This document shows positions 16,572 to 25,169 of a stretch of 64,000 bases of DNA, piece after piece. The DNA is from Novosphingobium sp. PhB57. Lineage in GTDB: Bacteria; Pseudomonadota; Alphaproteobacteria; Sphingomonadales; Sphingomonadaceae. A program made the translations under genes and the position numbers. Location: assembly GCF_004342985.1 (NCBI RefSeq), contig NZ_SMBO01000004.1:496001-560000 (forward strand). The letters are read 5' to 3'. The notes under the pieces were generated by a model. The model saw only the letters and a list, made by a program, of their open reading frames with translations. It ran no database searches and was not told where the DNA came from. Numbering within the stretch: the stretch's first letter is position 1; each line of letters starts with the position of its first letter.

Positions 16572-19520
16572 TCAGCGCTTGGGGCGCTTCACCTGCAGCG
16601 CCTTGCCGGTCCAGCGCACTTCGGCGTCGAACGTGGTGGCTTCGGCCACGCTCTGGCCCGGGGCGACCCATTTGACGCGAACCGTGCGGTTCTGCGGCAT
16701 GCCGGCATAGCCCTTGCCCTCACGCGCGCCGATGGTGACGGTGCCGCTGGCATCGTCGTAGCGCACCGGCATGCGTTCCCACGCGCCGTCGCGGTATTGC
16801 TGCGAACGGCCATCGTCGTTGTAGACCGAGAACGCGCCATTGGTGCCGGTGTAGACCACCAGCGTGATCGGCGCGTCGGGCTTCTCGTCGGTATACTGCA
16901 TCACCGGACCCATAGGCACGATGGAGCCAGCGCGGACGAACAGCGGCATGCGCTCGGCCGGGGCCGAGATGGTGGCGCTGGAGCCGCCCTGATAGGTCTT
17001 GCCCGTGCCGAATTCGTACCAGGTCACGCCGGTGCCGGGGAAGTAGACCTCCCGCTCGCGCGCCTGATAGGTGGTGACCGGTGCGACCAGGAAGGCCTTG
17101 CCGAACAGGTACTCGTCATTGGCCTTGCGGACCTCCGCGTCCTCCGGGAAGTCCATGACGAGGCCGCGCATGATCGACCCGTCCTTCTGGTACGTGTCCG
17201 CGCCCAGTGTGTAGATGTAGGGCATCAGGCGATAGCGCAGCTCGTCATACCACACCATCGAGGCGCGCATGGGCGAACCTTCCGGCGAAATCTCGTAGAT
17301 CTCGCGCCAGGGCTGCTCGCCATGGCTGCGGAACAGCGGGCTGAACGCGCCGAACTGGAACCAGCGCAGGTTCAGTTCGCGCCATTCGTCGAGGTCCGCC
17401 GCCTTGGGCTTTTCCGCTGCGAAACGCGGTTCGACCGAGAAGCCGCCAATGTCGTGCGTCCAGTTGGCAAGGCCCGACATGCCGGTGTTCACGCCGGCCG
17501 AGATCTGCGCGTGCAAATCGTACCAGCGCGTCGCCACGTCGCCCGACCAGACGGCCGCGCCGTAGCGCTGGAGGCCACCGAAGCCCGAACGGGTCAGCAG
17601 GAACGGGCGCACGTCCGGCTTGAAGCCGCGCCAGCCTTCGAAGAACGAACGGGCGTTCATCAGCGGGTAGGAGTTGAAGAACTCCGTTGCCGGACCCATC
17701 GCCGTCGGGCCCATCGTATCTATGCGCTTCTCGATCGACAGGTTCGAATGCATGTCGGGTTCGCTGGCGTCCGCCCACCAGGCGTCGAAACCGAACTTGG
17801 CGATGCGGTCTTCCACCTGGCGCCAGAAGATCTGGCGGCCCTTGGCCGAGTACGGATCGTAGAAGGTGTTGGCGAAGCCCGGGCCGACCCAGTCCTTGTT
17901 ACCCTGGCGCAAATTGCCGTGGTAGATCGCGCCGGCCGCGTCCAGTTCCTTGAAGGTATCCGTGGTCGGATAGAACTTCGGCCAGACCGAGATCATGATG
18001 TTGGCATGATCGCCGTGCACCGTGCTGACCATCGCGGCGGGATCGGGGAAGCGGCTGGGGTCGAACTTGTGGCTGCCCCAGGAATCGTCCGTCCAGTAGC
18101 GCCAGTCGAGCACGATATTGTCGAGCGGGTACTGAAGCTTGCGGTACTGCTCGACAACGCCGGTCAGTTCCTTCGCGGTGTCGTAACGCTGGCGCGACTG
18201 CCAGAAGCCGTAGACCCACTTGGGCATCATTTCCGACTTGCCGGTCAGCTGGCGATAGCCGGCGATCGCGCCGTCCATATCGCCGCCCGCGCCTTTGTTG
18301 TCGCCTCCGGCGCCTTTGTTGTCGCCTCCGGCGATGAACCAGTAATCCTTGTCCCGCGCGACTTCGCTGGTGAACCAGACCGAATGGCGGTCCGCCTCAG
18401 GCAGCGGATCGTTGTGGAGCAGCGCCATGTAGCCCGCGTTGGGATCCCATTCGATGCGGATGTGCGCGGGCTTGCCCGCCGTCATCGGCACTTCGAAATT
18501 GGCGTACCAGGGGTTCCAGTTCTGACGCCAGCGATCGAGCTTCAGCTCACCGTCGACATAGACCTTGTAGTAGCTGGAACCGTAGAGCTGGAACTTGTGC
18601 GTGCCGGTCTTGTCGGGCTGGAGGTCGCCCTCCCACACCACTTTCTGCGTCTGCACGGCGTTGCCGGCGGTGTTCTGGCCCTGCTCCGACGCGACGGTCT
18701 TGGCCTTGCCTGCTTCGGGCCACTTCGCCTGATCGTCCAGGAACTGGTAGTCCACCGTGGCTTCCTGGCGGGCGACGGCCAGCTTGTCGTCCAGGTAGTA
18801 CTTGGCGGAGAAGCCCGGCTTGCCGCCGCTCGTCACCTTCATGCCGCCGCCGGGAGCCGATGCGTCACCCACCAGGGTATAGGCGGCGGGGTTGCCGAAG
18901 CGGGTGATGCTCTCGTTATCCCAGAGCAGGCCATAGCCCTTGCTGGAAACGAGGAAGGGCACGCCGATGTCCATGTTGTGCTGGGCGAGTTCCACGTCCT
19001 CGCCATTGTAGTCCATCACCGCCTGCTGGTGCTGGCCAAGGCCGTAGAGGCCTTCGTCCGTACCACGGTTGAACTGCTGCGAAACGGTGACGTAGGGGGT
19101 GCCGTCCGCCTTGGTCTGGGTGAAGACGGTGGCGGCCGATTCCCCCAGCAGTTCCTTGCCCGCCGCGTCCAGGAAGCGCACCTGCCCGCTGGCAAGATCG
19201 ATATCGGCGGTGGCCTTCGCGGCCTTCACGGTAACGTGGCCGGCGTTCTGGCTGACGGTGTACCGGCCGGCAGCCGGCGGGTTCGGCGCCATCAGGCTGG
19301 CGCTGGCGGTCGGGGCCTGCATCCCGCGCGCATGGGCGACCACGTGGAAGATGCCATCGCCATGCAAGGTCACTTCCACACGGTCCGAAGGGCCGCTTTG
19401 CGGGATGACTGCCACGCCGCCGGGTACGTTTTCGACGCCCGCTTCGGCGGCCGGCGCGACCGCCGGCACCAGCGACAGGGCAGAGCCCGCCAACAGCGTT
19501 GCCATCGTGAATTGCTTCAT
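16572..19520 (-). CDS. Glycoside hydrolase family 31 with inserted PA14 domain (alpha-xylosidase-like)
   Basis: This 982-residue exported enzyme has the GH31 architecture known from Cellvibrio-type alpha-xylosidases. There is a signal peptide, an N-terminal beta-sandwich (GLYGLGQHQQ at about 158-166), a PA14 insert (about 235-385, with KFQLYGSSYYKVYVDGELKLD), then the TIM barrel. The nucleophile is Asp584 in WWADASEPD and the acid/base Asp661 in SGD; RSGFGG is also present. A C-terminal DUF5110-like part follows. It would release alpha-xylose from xyloglucan oligosaccharides in the periplasm. A 21-base duplication at 18289-18330 lengthens a loop (GGDNKGA twice). It begins 38 bases after the GH35 stop and is the last gene of the GH74-GH35-GH31 operon. 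Confidence 0.94.
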   Translation of the reverse strand: MKQFTMATLLAGSALSLVPAVAPAAEAGVENVPGGVAVIPQSGPSDRVEVTLHGDGIFHVVAHARGMQAPTASASLMAPNPPAAGRYTVSQNAGHVTVKAAKATADIDLASGQVRFLDAAGKELLGESAATVFTQTKADGTPYVTVSQQFNRGTDEGLYGLGQHQQAVMDYNGEDVELAQHNMDIGVPFLVSSKGYGLLWDNESITRFGNPAAYTLVGDASAPGGGMKVTSGGKPGFSAKYYLDDKLAVARQEATVDYQFLDDQAKWPEAGKAKTVASEQGQNTAGNAVQTQKVVWEGDLQPDKTGTHKFQLYGSSYYKVYVDGELKLDRWRQNWNPWYANFEVPMTAGKPAHIRIEWDPNAGYMALLHNDPLPEADRHSVWFTSEVARDKDYWFIAGGDNKGAGGDNKGAGGDMDGAIAGYRQLTGKSEMMPKWVYGFWQSRQRYDTAKELTGVVEQYRKLQYPLDNIVLDWRYWTDDSWGSHKFDPSRFPDPAAMVSTVHGDHANIMISVWPKFYPTTDTFKELDAAGAIYHGNLRQGNKDWVGPGFANTFYDPYSAKGRQIFWRQVEDRIAKFGFDAWWADASEPDMHSNLSIEKRIDTMGPTAMGPATEFFNSYPLMNARSFFEGWRGFKPDVRPFLLTRSGFGGLQRYGAAVWSGDVATRWYDLHAQISAGVNTGMSGLANWTHDIGGFSVEPRFAAEKPKAADLDEWRELNLRWFQFGAFSPLFRSHGEQPWREIYEISPEGSPMRASMVWYDELRYRLMPYIYTLGADTYQKDGSIMRGLVMDFPEDAEVRKANDEYLFGKAFLVAPVTTYQAREREVYFPGTGVTWYEFGTGKTYQGGSSATISAPAERMPLFVRAGSIVPMGPVMQYTDEKPDAPITLVVYTGTNGAFSVYNDDGRSQQYRDGAWERMPVRYDDASGTVTIGAREGKGYAGMPQNRTVRVKWVAPGQSVAEATTFDAEVRWTGKALQVKRPKR
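18289..18330 (-). repeat. Perfect 21-base tandem duplication inside the GH31 gene
   Basis: Two identical 21-base units lie next to each other (18289-18309 and 18310-18330). They encode a repeated GGDNKGA in the GH31 protein near residues 398-414. A diverged third GGD follows. The repeat is in frame and sits in the loop after the PA14 insert. Confidence 0.85.
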
Positions 19521-19558
19521 GTCGTGATCCCCTGCCCGCCTTCAGCGGTTACTTGCGT

Positions 19559-21196
19559 TTACTTGGAAGAATAGAAGCCGGTGGTGACCTTTATCACCTG
19601 CGGCCGGTCGATAAGGTTGATGCCGTAGTCGGTCTGGTCACCGTTCCAGACGCGTGTGGTCACCCACTTGCCATCCTTGAACGTGCCTTCCTCCACGGCG
19701 ACGATCACGCCGTTGCTCTCTCCCTTCGCGGGGGAGAAATTGACGCGCACGTGATCGCCCATGATCAGGTATTCAGTGTCCGAAAGCTGGGCCACGGCCA
19801 TGCCTCCCACCGGCTGATCGGCCCAGGGTGCGGGCTTGGTGGGGATCCAGGTCCAGTCCTTCTGGCCGAACTGCCACTGGCCCCAGTCGGCGGAGATCTT
19901 CCACTTGCCCATCACCGCTTCGCGGGGCGAATTGTCGTCCGGCTTGGCAGTGCCCCAGGTGGGACGCGACGCGGCGATCCGGGCCCAGTCGCTGGCGATC
20001 GGGGCCAGCGTGCCATAAGGCAGCGCGAAAGCGGCCAGCGTCTCCTTGTCCAACGCTGTCGCGCCCAGCGGATAGTTGAAGTAGCCGGTGTCATCCATGC
20101 CGAACGGCGCGAAACCGATGCCGCCGCGGCCGATGGTAGCCCAGAAGAAGCGCGCGAATTCCTTCGCGTTGCCGATCTCCGGCACCATCAGCGCATTGTC
20201 GGGACGGGTATACTTGTCCAGGTACTGGATCACGTTACCGCTGTTGCGGTCGTAGATATCGGGCGCGGCGAAGTCGATCGCGGGCGCGCCGGCCTTCCAG
20301 ATGTCCAGCACGTCCCACTGCGGGCCGCCGCTGGCGACGCCGGTGGGATCGGGCACGTTGGACGGCCCGGCGAGCGAGGCGTTGACGTACATCGGCAGCG
20401 GCTTCACCGCCTTGCCCGCCTGCGCCAGCGCATCGACGAACTGGGCGACGTACCAGGTGTTGAACGCGCGCGGTGCCTGCTTGCCGAACGCCGCTTCCCA
20501 AGTGCCGGACTTGCCGATCTTCTTCGCGAGCGCCGCCGGAATCGGCTTTGCGAACAGGGCATTGGCTTCAGACGAGAAATCGCGCGGCACGCGGTAGGAT
20601 CCGGTCTCGTTCTCCGGCTGAACCATGATCACGGTGTTCTGCCGGTCATGATCGCGCAGGTATTCCATCACCTTCACGAAAGCGCGCCGGTCGGCAGCAA
20701 GCGTGTTCTGCGACAGCGGCGTCAGTACGTAGTGATCCGAACCGTCCGGCGCCTTCATGCGTGGGAAGCGCTTGTTGTCGAGCTTCACCCACGAAGGTGT
20801 GTAGCTGGGGCTGGTGTTCTTCCAGGTGCCGAACCACAGCAGCACCACGCGCTTGTCATGTGCGCGTGCGGCATCGAGTAGGGTCTGGAGGTACGTGAAG
20901 TCGAACTTACCCTCGACCGGCTCCACCTGTTCCCAGGCGACCGGGATTTCCAGCGTGTTCGCGTGGATCGCATCGAGCACCGGCCACACGGCATCAAGCG
21001 ATCCGGCATAATTGCTGGAATTGTTGGCCTGCGCGCCCAGCATCAGGAACGGCTTGCCGTCCACGATCAGCGCGTGGCGGCCGTCGCGGCTTTCCATGCG
21101 CGGAATCTGGGTTGCGGCTTCCTGGGCATGGGCCGGTGCGGCCACGCCGATGGCGGCCGCCAACATGAGCGATGCGATGAAGTCTTTGCTTTTCAT
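19559..21196 (-). CDS. Glycoside hydrolase family 35 beta-galactosidase (DUF5597 type)
   Basis: This 545-residue exported enzyme has a signal peptide (SLMLAAAIGVAAPAHAQ). The barrel's catalytic residues are the acid/base, probably Glu197 in QPENETGSY, and the nucleophile Glu340 in MVPEIGN. A C-terminal DUF5597-like domain follows. This subgroup includes the Cellvibrio Bgl35A-type enzyme that removes galactose from xyloglucan side chains. I chose the ATG at 21196: it follows GGAGGGG by seven bases and overlaps the TGA of the GH74 gene by four bases (ATGA). The longer reading frame upstream lies inside GH74. Coupling to GH74 and the following GH31 supports a xyloglucan role. Confidence 0.93.
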   Translation of the reverse strand: MKSKDFIASLMLAAAIGVAAPAHAQEAATQIPRMESRDGRHALIVDGKPFLMLGAQANNSSNYAGSLDAVWPVLDAIHANTLEIPVAWEQVEPVEGKFDFTYLQTLLDAARAHDKRVVLLWFGTWKNTSPSYTPSWVKLDNKRFPRMKAPDGSDHYVLTPLSQNTLAADRRAFVKVMEYLRDHDRQNTVIMVQPENETGSYRVPRDFSSEANALFAKPIPAALAKKIGKSGTWEAAFGKQAPRAFNTWYVAQFVDALAQAGKAVKPLPMYVNASLAGPSNVPDPTGVASGGPQWDVLDIWKAGAPAIDFAAPDIYDRNSGNVIQYLDKYTRPDNALMVPEIGNAKEFARFFWATIGRGGIGFAPFGMDDTGYFNYPLGATALDKETLAAFALPYGTLAPIASDWARIAASRPTWGTAKPDDNSPREAVMGKWKISADWGQWQFGQKDWTWIPTKPAPWADQPVGGMAVAQLSDTEYLIMGDHVRVNFSPAKGESNGVIVAVEEGTFKDGKWVTTRVWNGDQTDYGINLIDRPQVIKVTTGFYSSK

Positions 21197-23493
21197 TCTG
21201 TCCCCTCCGCAGGCCGTGGATCGCCATAGACGATGCCCCGGCCATCCGTGCCAATGTAGATGCGCCCGAACTGGCGCGGGTCGCCGGAAATCACGCGGAT
21301 GCGCAGGCCCCACTGGTGGGCCTCGTCATTGATCCGCTGCCATGTCGCGCCGCCGTCGATGGAGCGCCAGACCGCGCGCAGCCCAGCGATCGAGCCCAGC
21401 GCGTAGAGCGCCGCCACATCGCGGCCCGGCGCGGCTTTGCCAAGGCCGTAGCGCTCGATGGCGATGGCCTGTCCAGTGCGCACCCACGTCTCACCAAAGT
21501 CGGTCGAGCGATAGAGCGCGCCGCCCAGATTGAGCCAGAGCGCGCCCGCCCGGTTGGCATCGGCCAGAATCGGCGCAGGCGCCTCGCGGTTGTCGTTGCG
21601 CGCTGAGGAAAGGTCGGCCGGCAGGCCCTTGCCCGCGACCGCATGGAATTGCGCGCCGCCATCATCGCTGCGCACCACGCGATTGTTCGCGAAGTCGATC
21701 GCGTAGAAGCGCCGGGCGTCCTGCTTGTCGGCCGTCACGCGCACGCGGCTCGGCAAGCCGGTGACGAGTTGCCATGCCGCGCCGCGATCACGCGTGATCC
21801 GGGGCTGGTCGGTCTCAACCAGGAAAGTACCGCCATCGGCCGAGACAGCGATCGCCGCATTGCCCGTCTCTTCCGGCAGCGGACTACCGTCAGCATGTGG
21901 CGTACCCTGCGGCACGCGCAGCGGCGTCCATGTCGCGCCGCCATCCGCCGACCATGCCAGCGAGCTATCGGGCACCACCCGCGCATGCGTATTGCCACTG
22001 CGCACCATCACCAGCGGCGCACGGCCGCCGAAATCCAGCGTATTGGTGTTCGACAGGAACGGGTTGACGTACTGGCTGGCGGGCGAGACGGCAAAGTCGT
22101 CGTGCCGGAAACCACCGATATCGCCGAAGCCGGAAACCAGATGCGCGCCGCCGGTGGGGCTGACGAAAGTGATGATCGCGGTCTGCTCGATCCCCTGCGT
22201 CCACGGCGCCCATGCCATAGTGCCCGGCCTCTGCAATTCGTCAGTCGCGTAGACCGTTGCGCCCGTCACATAGGCGGCGTGGTTGGCGTCGAACGGATCG
22301 ATCGCAAGGCCCGCAATCCAGTGCCCGAAGTTCGCCTTGGCGCCGAAATCGAGGAACGGCGTTGCCGACACATCACGGGTCGAGCGCTTCCACAATTCGT
22401 CCCAATGCGCGCCGCCATCATGGCTAAGCCACACGGTGTCGACCGGTTTGCCGCGATCCACCGTGCTGACGGCGATGGTCTGCGGGTCGGACGCGGCCAC
22501 CGCAACGCCCATGTAGCCGCCGACAGGTGCCTCCGCGCCCTTGATCGGCGTGACATCGCGCCATTCATCGCGCGCCGGATCGAAGCGCCACACCGCGCCG
22601 CGCGTGATGCCGTTAGGGCCGATGCCGTCGCAATAGGTGATCGTCAGCAGTCCATCGCGCCCGATCACCGCCTTTACCGGCAGCAGATCACCCGCCGGGC
22701 CGCCCGCAACGGCGCGCCACGTCCTGCCGCCATCGTCCGACCGGAACAGGTGGCGCTCGCCCGGATCGGCGCTGCCCACGAAGACGCGGCCGCGCACTTT
22801 GGCATCGAACACCACGAACGAGAGCCCGCCATGCGTCTCGCGCCGATTGGTCGGCAGGCCCAGCCCGGCGAGCGGGAAGGTATCCAGCTTGCGCCAGTTC
22901 GCCCCGGCGTCGTCGCTGGCCCAGAGGCCCTGATGACGTGAGCCGAACAGCAGGCGATCGTGCGCGAACGGATCGATGGCGAGCCGTTCGCCCAGCCCGC
23001 GCCCGTTCTCGTTGCCGCCCATCGCGAAAGGCACGCGCGTCTCGCGCCAGGTCTTGCCATAGTCGGCCGAGCGGAAGATCGCAGCCGGCGCGGACCAGTT
23101 CATGCCCGCGGCAAGATAGACCGTTCCGGCATCGACAGGATCGGCGGCGATACTCTCGATTCCCATGAAGCTGCCTTCGGCAACGCCGTCCTGAAGCGGA
23201 ATCCACGTCCCGGCGCGCGCATCCCACCGATAGGCGCCGCCCATGTCGCTGCGCAGCCATGCAAGGCCCCGCTCCACCGGGCTGAACACCAGGCCGGGGG
23301 TAAAACCGCCGCCGCCCACGCGCACGCTGCGCCAGTCGTAAGGAACAGCGTCGGAGGACGCCGACGAGAGATGGGTGCCGGCGTCCCTTGCAACGACCGG
23401 TCCGCACGCTGCCGCTACTGCGCCAACCGCTGCGATTGCGAACGAAATCGATCGCGCGCTCATTGCCCTACGGATGCCCACGCCCCCATTCAT
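21193..23493 (-). CDS. Glycoside hydrolase family 74 xyloglucanase
   Basis: This 766-residue exported protein is made of two seven-bladed beta-propellers with BNR-type repeats (RSADYGKTW, RSDDGGRTW, SDDGGAQF). The two GH74 catalytic aspartates are present: Asp83 in LRSDMGGAYRWD and Asp458 in GFGDIGGFRHDD. GH74 enzymes cut the beta-1,4-glucan backbone of xyloglucan. The N-terminus has a signal peptide (SISFAIAAVGAVAAAC); an ATG at 23463 is an alternative start. It is the first gene of the GH74-GH35-GH31 operon. It sits behind a candidate promoter with overlapping operator at 23554-23595, just downstream of the LacI-family gene. Confidence 0.94.
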   Translation of the reverse strand: MNGGVGIRRAMSARSISFAIAAVGAVAAACGPVVARDAGTHLSSASSDAVPYDWRSVRVGGGGFTPGLVFSPVERGLAWLRSDMGGAYRWDARAGTWIPLQDGVAEGSFMGIESIAADPVDAGTVYLAAGMNWSAPAAIFRSADYGKTWRETRVPFAMGGNENGRGLGERLAIDPFAHDRLLFGSRHQGLWASDDAGANWRKLDTFPLAGLGLPTNRRETHGGLSFVVFDAKVRGRVFVGSADPGERHLFRSDDGGRTWRAVAGGPAGDLLPVKAVIGRDGLLTITYCDGIGPNGITRGAVWRFDPARDEWRDVTPIKGAEAPVGGYMGVAVAASDPQTIAVSTVDRGKPVDTVWLSHDGGAHWDELWKRSTRDVSATPFLDFGAKANFGHWIAGLAIDPFDANHAAYVTGATVYATDELQRPGTMAWAPWTQGIEQTAIITFVSPTGGAHLVSGFGDIGGFRHDDFAVSPASQYVNPFLSNTNTLDFGGRAPLVMVRSGNTHARVVPDSSLAWSADGGATWTPLRVPQGTPHADGSPLPEETGNAAIAVSADGGTFLVETDQPRITRDRGAAWQLVTGLPSRVRVTADKQDARRFYAIDFANNRVVRSDDGGAQFHAVAGKGLPADLSSARNDNREAPAPILADANRAGALWLNLGGALYRSTDFGETWVRTGQAIAIERYGLGKAAPGRDVAALYALGSIAGLRAVWRSIDGGATWQRINDEAHQWGLRIRVISGDPRQFGRIYIGTDGRGIVYGDPRPAEGTE

Positions 23494-23553
23494 CCTCTCG
23501 CTTGAAGAAGCCGACGCGCTCGTTGACGCGCCTTAACATCCATCAGCTCATAT

Positions 23554-23567
23554 CGATAACGCTAACA
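23554..23567. promoter_or_regulatory. LacI-type operator upstream of GH74
   Basis: On the minus strand this reads TGTTAGCGTTATCG, with the central GC-rich step and flanking A/T arms of LacI-family operators. It overlaps the last base of a candidate -10 box. It resembles the sites at 24886, 25041 and 29764 (shared pattern TGKTARCG). Confidence 0.5.
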
Positions 23568-23595
23568 TAACAGAAGAAAAATGACGGTCACGCAA
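23567..23595 (-). promoter_or_regulatory. Candidate sigma-70 promoter for the GH74-GH35-GH31 operon
   Basis: On the minus strand a -35-like TTGCGT (23595-23590) is separated by exactly 17 bases from a -10-like TGTTAT (23572-23567). The operator-like palindrome lies directly over the expected start of transcription. The hexamers match the consensus only partly, so the support is the spacing and the operator position. Confidence 0.45.
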
Positions 23596-23709
23596 ATAGT
23601 TCGGCGGCTATTACGGGGGCAGGCCACGACAAGATAAGGAATTTAGATGGCTGGCAGGCCATGCTGAACCAAGTTAAAACCCGTAGCTGAACCGACGCTT
23701 TCGCTGCGT

Positions 23710-24816
23710 TCAGCCCCAGCTAGGCACTGGCGGGCGCATCGCCGGCCGGCGCCTTGGCGCGGCATCGGACTGGCGACGTACCAGCTTGTAATCCACCTCG
23801 ATCCGCAAGTCGCCGATCTGGTCCTTGCGGTCGTTGCGCAGCAATGTCACCAGCAGTTCCACCGCGCGGCGGCTCATCTCCATGATCGGCTGCTGGATCG
23901 TGGTAAGCTCTGGCCAAATCGTCGTCGCCAGTGCCACGTCGTCGAAACCGCAGACGGTAAGATCGCCCGGCACGTCCAGACCGCGCCGATGCGCGATTGC
24001 CACCGTTGCCGCCGCCATGTCATCGTTGCTGGCAAAGATCGCCGAAGGCTGATCCTCAAGCGAAAGCAGCTCCTCGGCTGCATCCAGCCCGGATCGGTAC
24101 GTAAAATAACCCTGGGCCACCAGAGCCTCGTCAAAAGGTATCGACGCTTCGGCCAGCGCCTCGCGATAGCCTTCCAGCCGCGCGCCGCTGGCGGAAAGTT
24201 CGGGATGGCCGACGATGAAGCCGATCCTGCGGTGACCCAGTTCGATCAGGTGCGCGGTCATCTCGCGCGCCGCGCTGCGATCGTCGATCATGATCGTGGC
24301 GATGCCTTCATGCGGCACCGCCGTCGTCACCGCCACGGTGGGCGTGTCCGTCTGGCGCAGGACCCGGAGCACCTCGTTCGCCTCGTTCAGCGGCGGCGGC
24401 AGTATCACGCCGTGAATGCCGCCGGCCACCATGCGCTTCGCGGCGAGACCCAGGTCCTCCCCGTCCTCCACTTTCTGGACGATGATCTGCACATCCGAGC
24501 GCCCCGCCTCCTCCAGACTGCCCACGACAAAGGCGCTCAAGAAGGCCTCCGATGGGTTCGAATAGAGCAGGCCCAGCCGCAGTTGCGACGCACCGGCCAG
24601 GCTGCGCGCGGCCCGGTTCGGCGCATAGTTGAGCTTCGCGATCGCGGCATTCACGGCATCGCGCGTGGACTGCCGCACCTTCTGCTCGGAGTTGATCACC
24701 CGCGAGACGGTCATCATCGACACCCCGGCAAGCGCGGCAACGTCGACGATCGTCGGCGCCTTGGCCTGACGGGGCTTAGAGCTGCGGCGTTTGCGCTCAC
24801 TTTCGGACATGGTCAC
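23710..24816 (-). CDS. LacI-family transcriptional regulator
   Basis: This 368-residue DNA-binding regulator has an N-terminal basic tail and then the LacI helix-turn-helix (TIVDVAALAGVSMMTVSRVIN, about residues 22-42) with hinge helix (NYAPNRAARSLAG). A periplasmic-binding-protein-like sugar-sensing domain follows (GVILPPPLNEANEVLR, MIDDRSAAREMTAHL, GHRRIGFIVGHPE, AIFASNDDMAAATV, DVPGDLTVCGFDD). It lies between the two arms of the hemicellulose locus and is divergent from the TonB receptor at 25170. Operator-like sites on both sides suggest it represses the whole locus and itself until a sugar product binds. An internal ATG at 24810 is an alternative start. Confidence 0.93.
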   Translation of the reverse strand: MTMSESERKRRSSKPRQAKAPTIVDVAALAGVSMMTVSRVINSEQKVRQSTRDAVNAAIAKLNYAPNRAARSLAGASQLRLGLLYSNPSEAFLSAFVVGSLEEAGRSDVQIIVQKVEDGEDLGLAAKRMVAGGIHGVILPPPLNEANEVLRVLRQTDTPTVAVTTAVPHEGIATIMIDDRSAAREMTAHLIELGHRRIGFIVGHPELSASGARLEGYREALAEASIPFDEALVAQGYFTYRSGLDAAEELLSLEDQPSAIFASNDDMAAATVAIAHRRGLDVPGDLTVCGFDDVALATTIWPELTTIQQPIMEMSRRAVELLVTLLRNDRKDQIGDLRIEVDYKLVRRQSDAAPRRRPAMRPPVPSWG

Positions 24817-24885
24817 CGTCTAGCACGTCTGCTGCCGGTGGAAAGCGGATGCTTGATCGGGGCCGAAAAATCGCATTCACCGCTT

Positions 24886-24900
24886 AATGGTAGCGCAATC
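24886..24900. promoter_or_regulatory. LacI-type operator between lacI-like gene and TonB receptor (site 1)
   Basis: AATGGTAGCGCAATC contains an imperfect palindrome (TGGTAGC/GCAATCA, five of seven arm positions pair). Its first 13 bases, AATGGTAGCGCAA, recur exactly on the opposite strand at 29767-29779 in front of the GH39 gene. It sits 70 bases before the LacI-family gene's start. Confidence 0.55.
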
Positions 24901-25040
24901 ATCGTCAACGGCTCCGGAGCCGATTTCCAGTTTCCTGTACGGCGACGCCAGCGCGCTGCTCTCCCGATTCTGCGGATACAGCTTCGGGAACGATCCCGAA
25001 AGCGGACCAGAGACAACGTGCAAACCATTGCTATAGCGTA

Positions 25041-25058
25041 AATGGTAACGCTCCCAAT
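25041..25058. promoter_or_regulatory. LacI-type operator upstream of the TonB receptor (site 2)
   Basis: AATGGTAACGCTCCCAAT holds an imperfect palindrome (TGGTAAC/GCTCCCA). It begins a few bases after a TATAGC hexamer (25032-25037) that could be the receptor's -10 box, and lies about 110 bases before the receptor start. Confidence 0.5.
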
Positions 25059-25169
25059 TTTGTTGCCCGCGTTTCAAATCTATTCTATCGAATCACATCG
25101 AAGATCGCTTGGGGCGACGAGTCTGCAGGAGGGGGCACATTCTCCACTGCAGAGTTCAGGAGGGGAATT

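Noticed and set aside
16359..19574. A very long open frame (over 1000 codons) on the plus strand opposite GH31
   Set aside because: It mirrors the GH31 gene, which has a signal peptide, PA14 domain and catalytic residues. GC-rich coding DNA commonly leaves the opposite strand open, and the plus-strand product has no domain and an Arg/Ala/Gly-rich composition.
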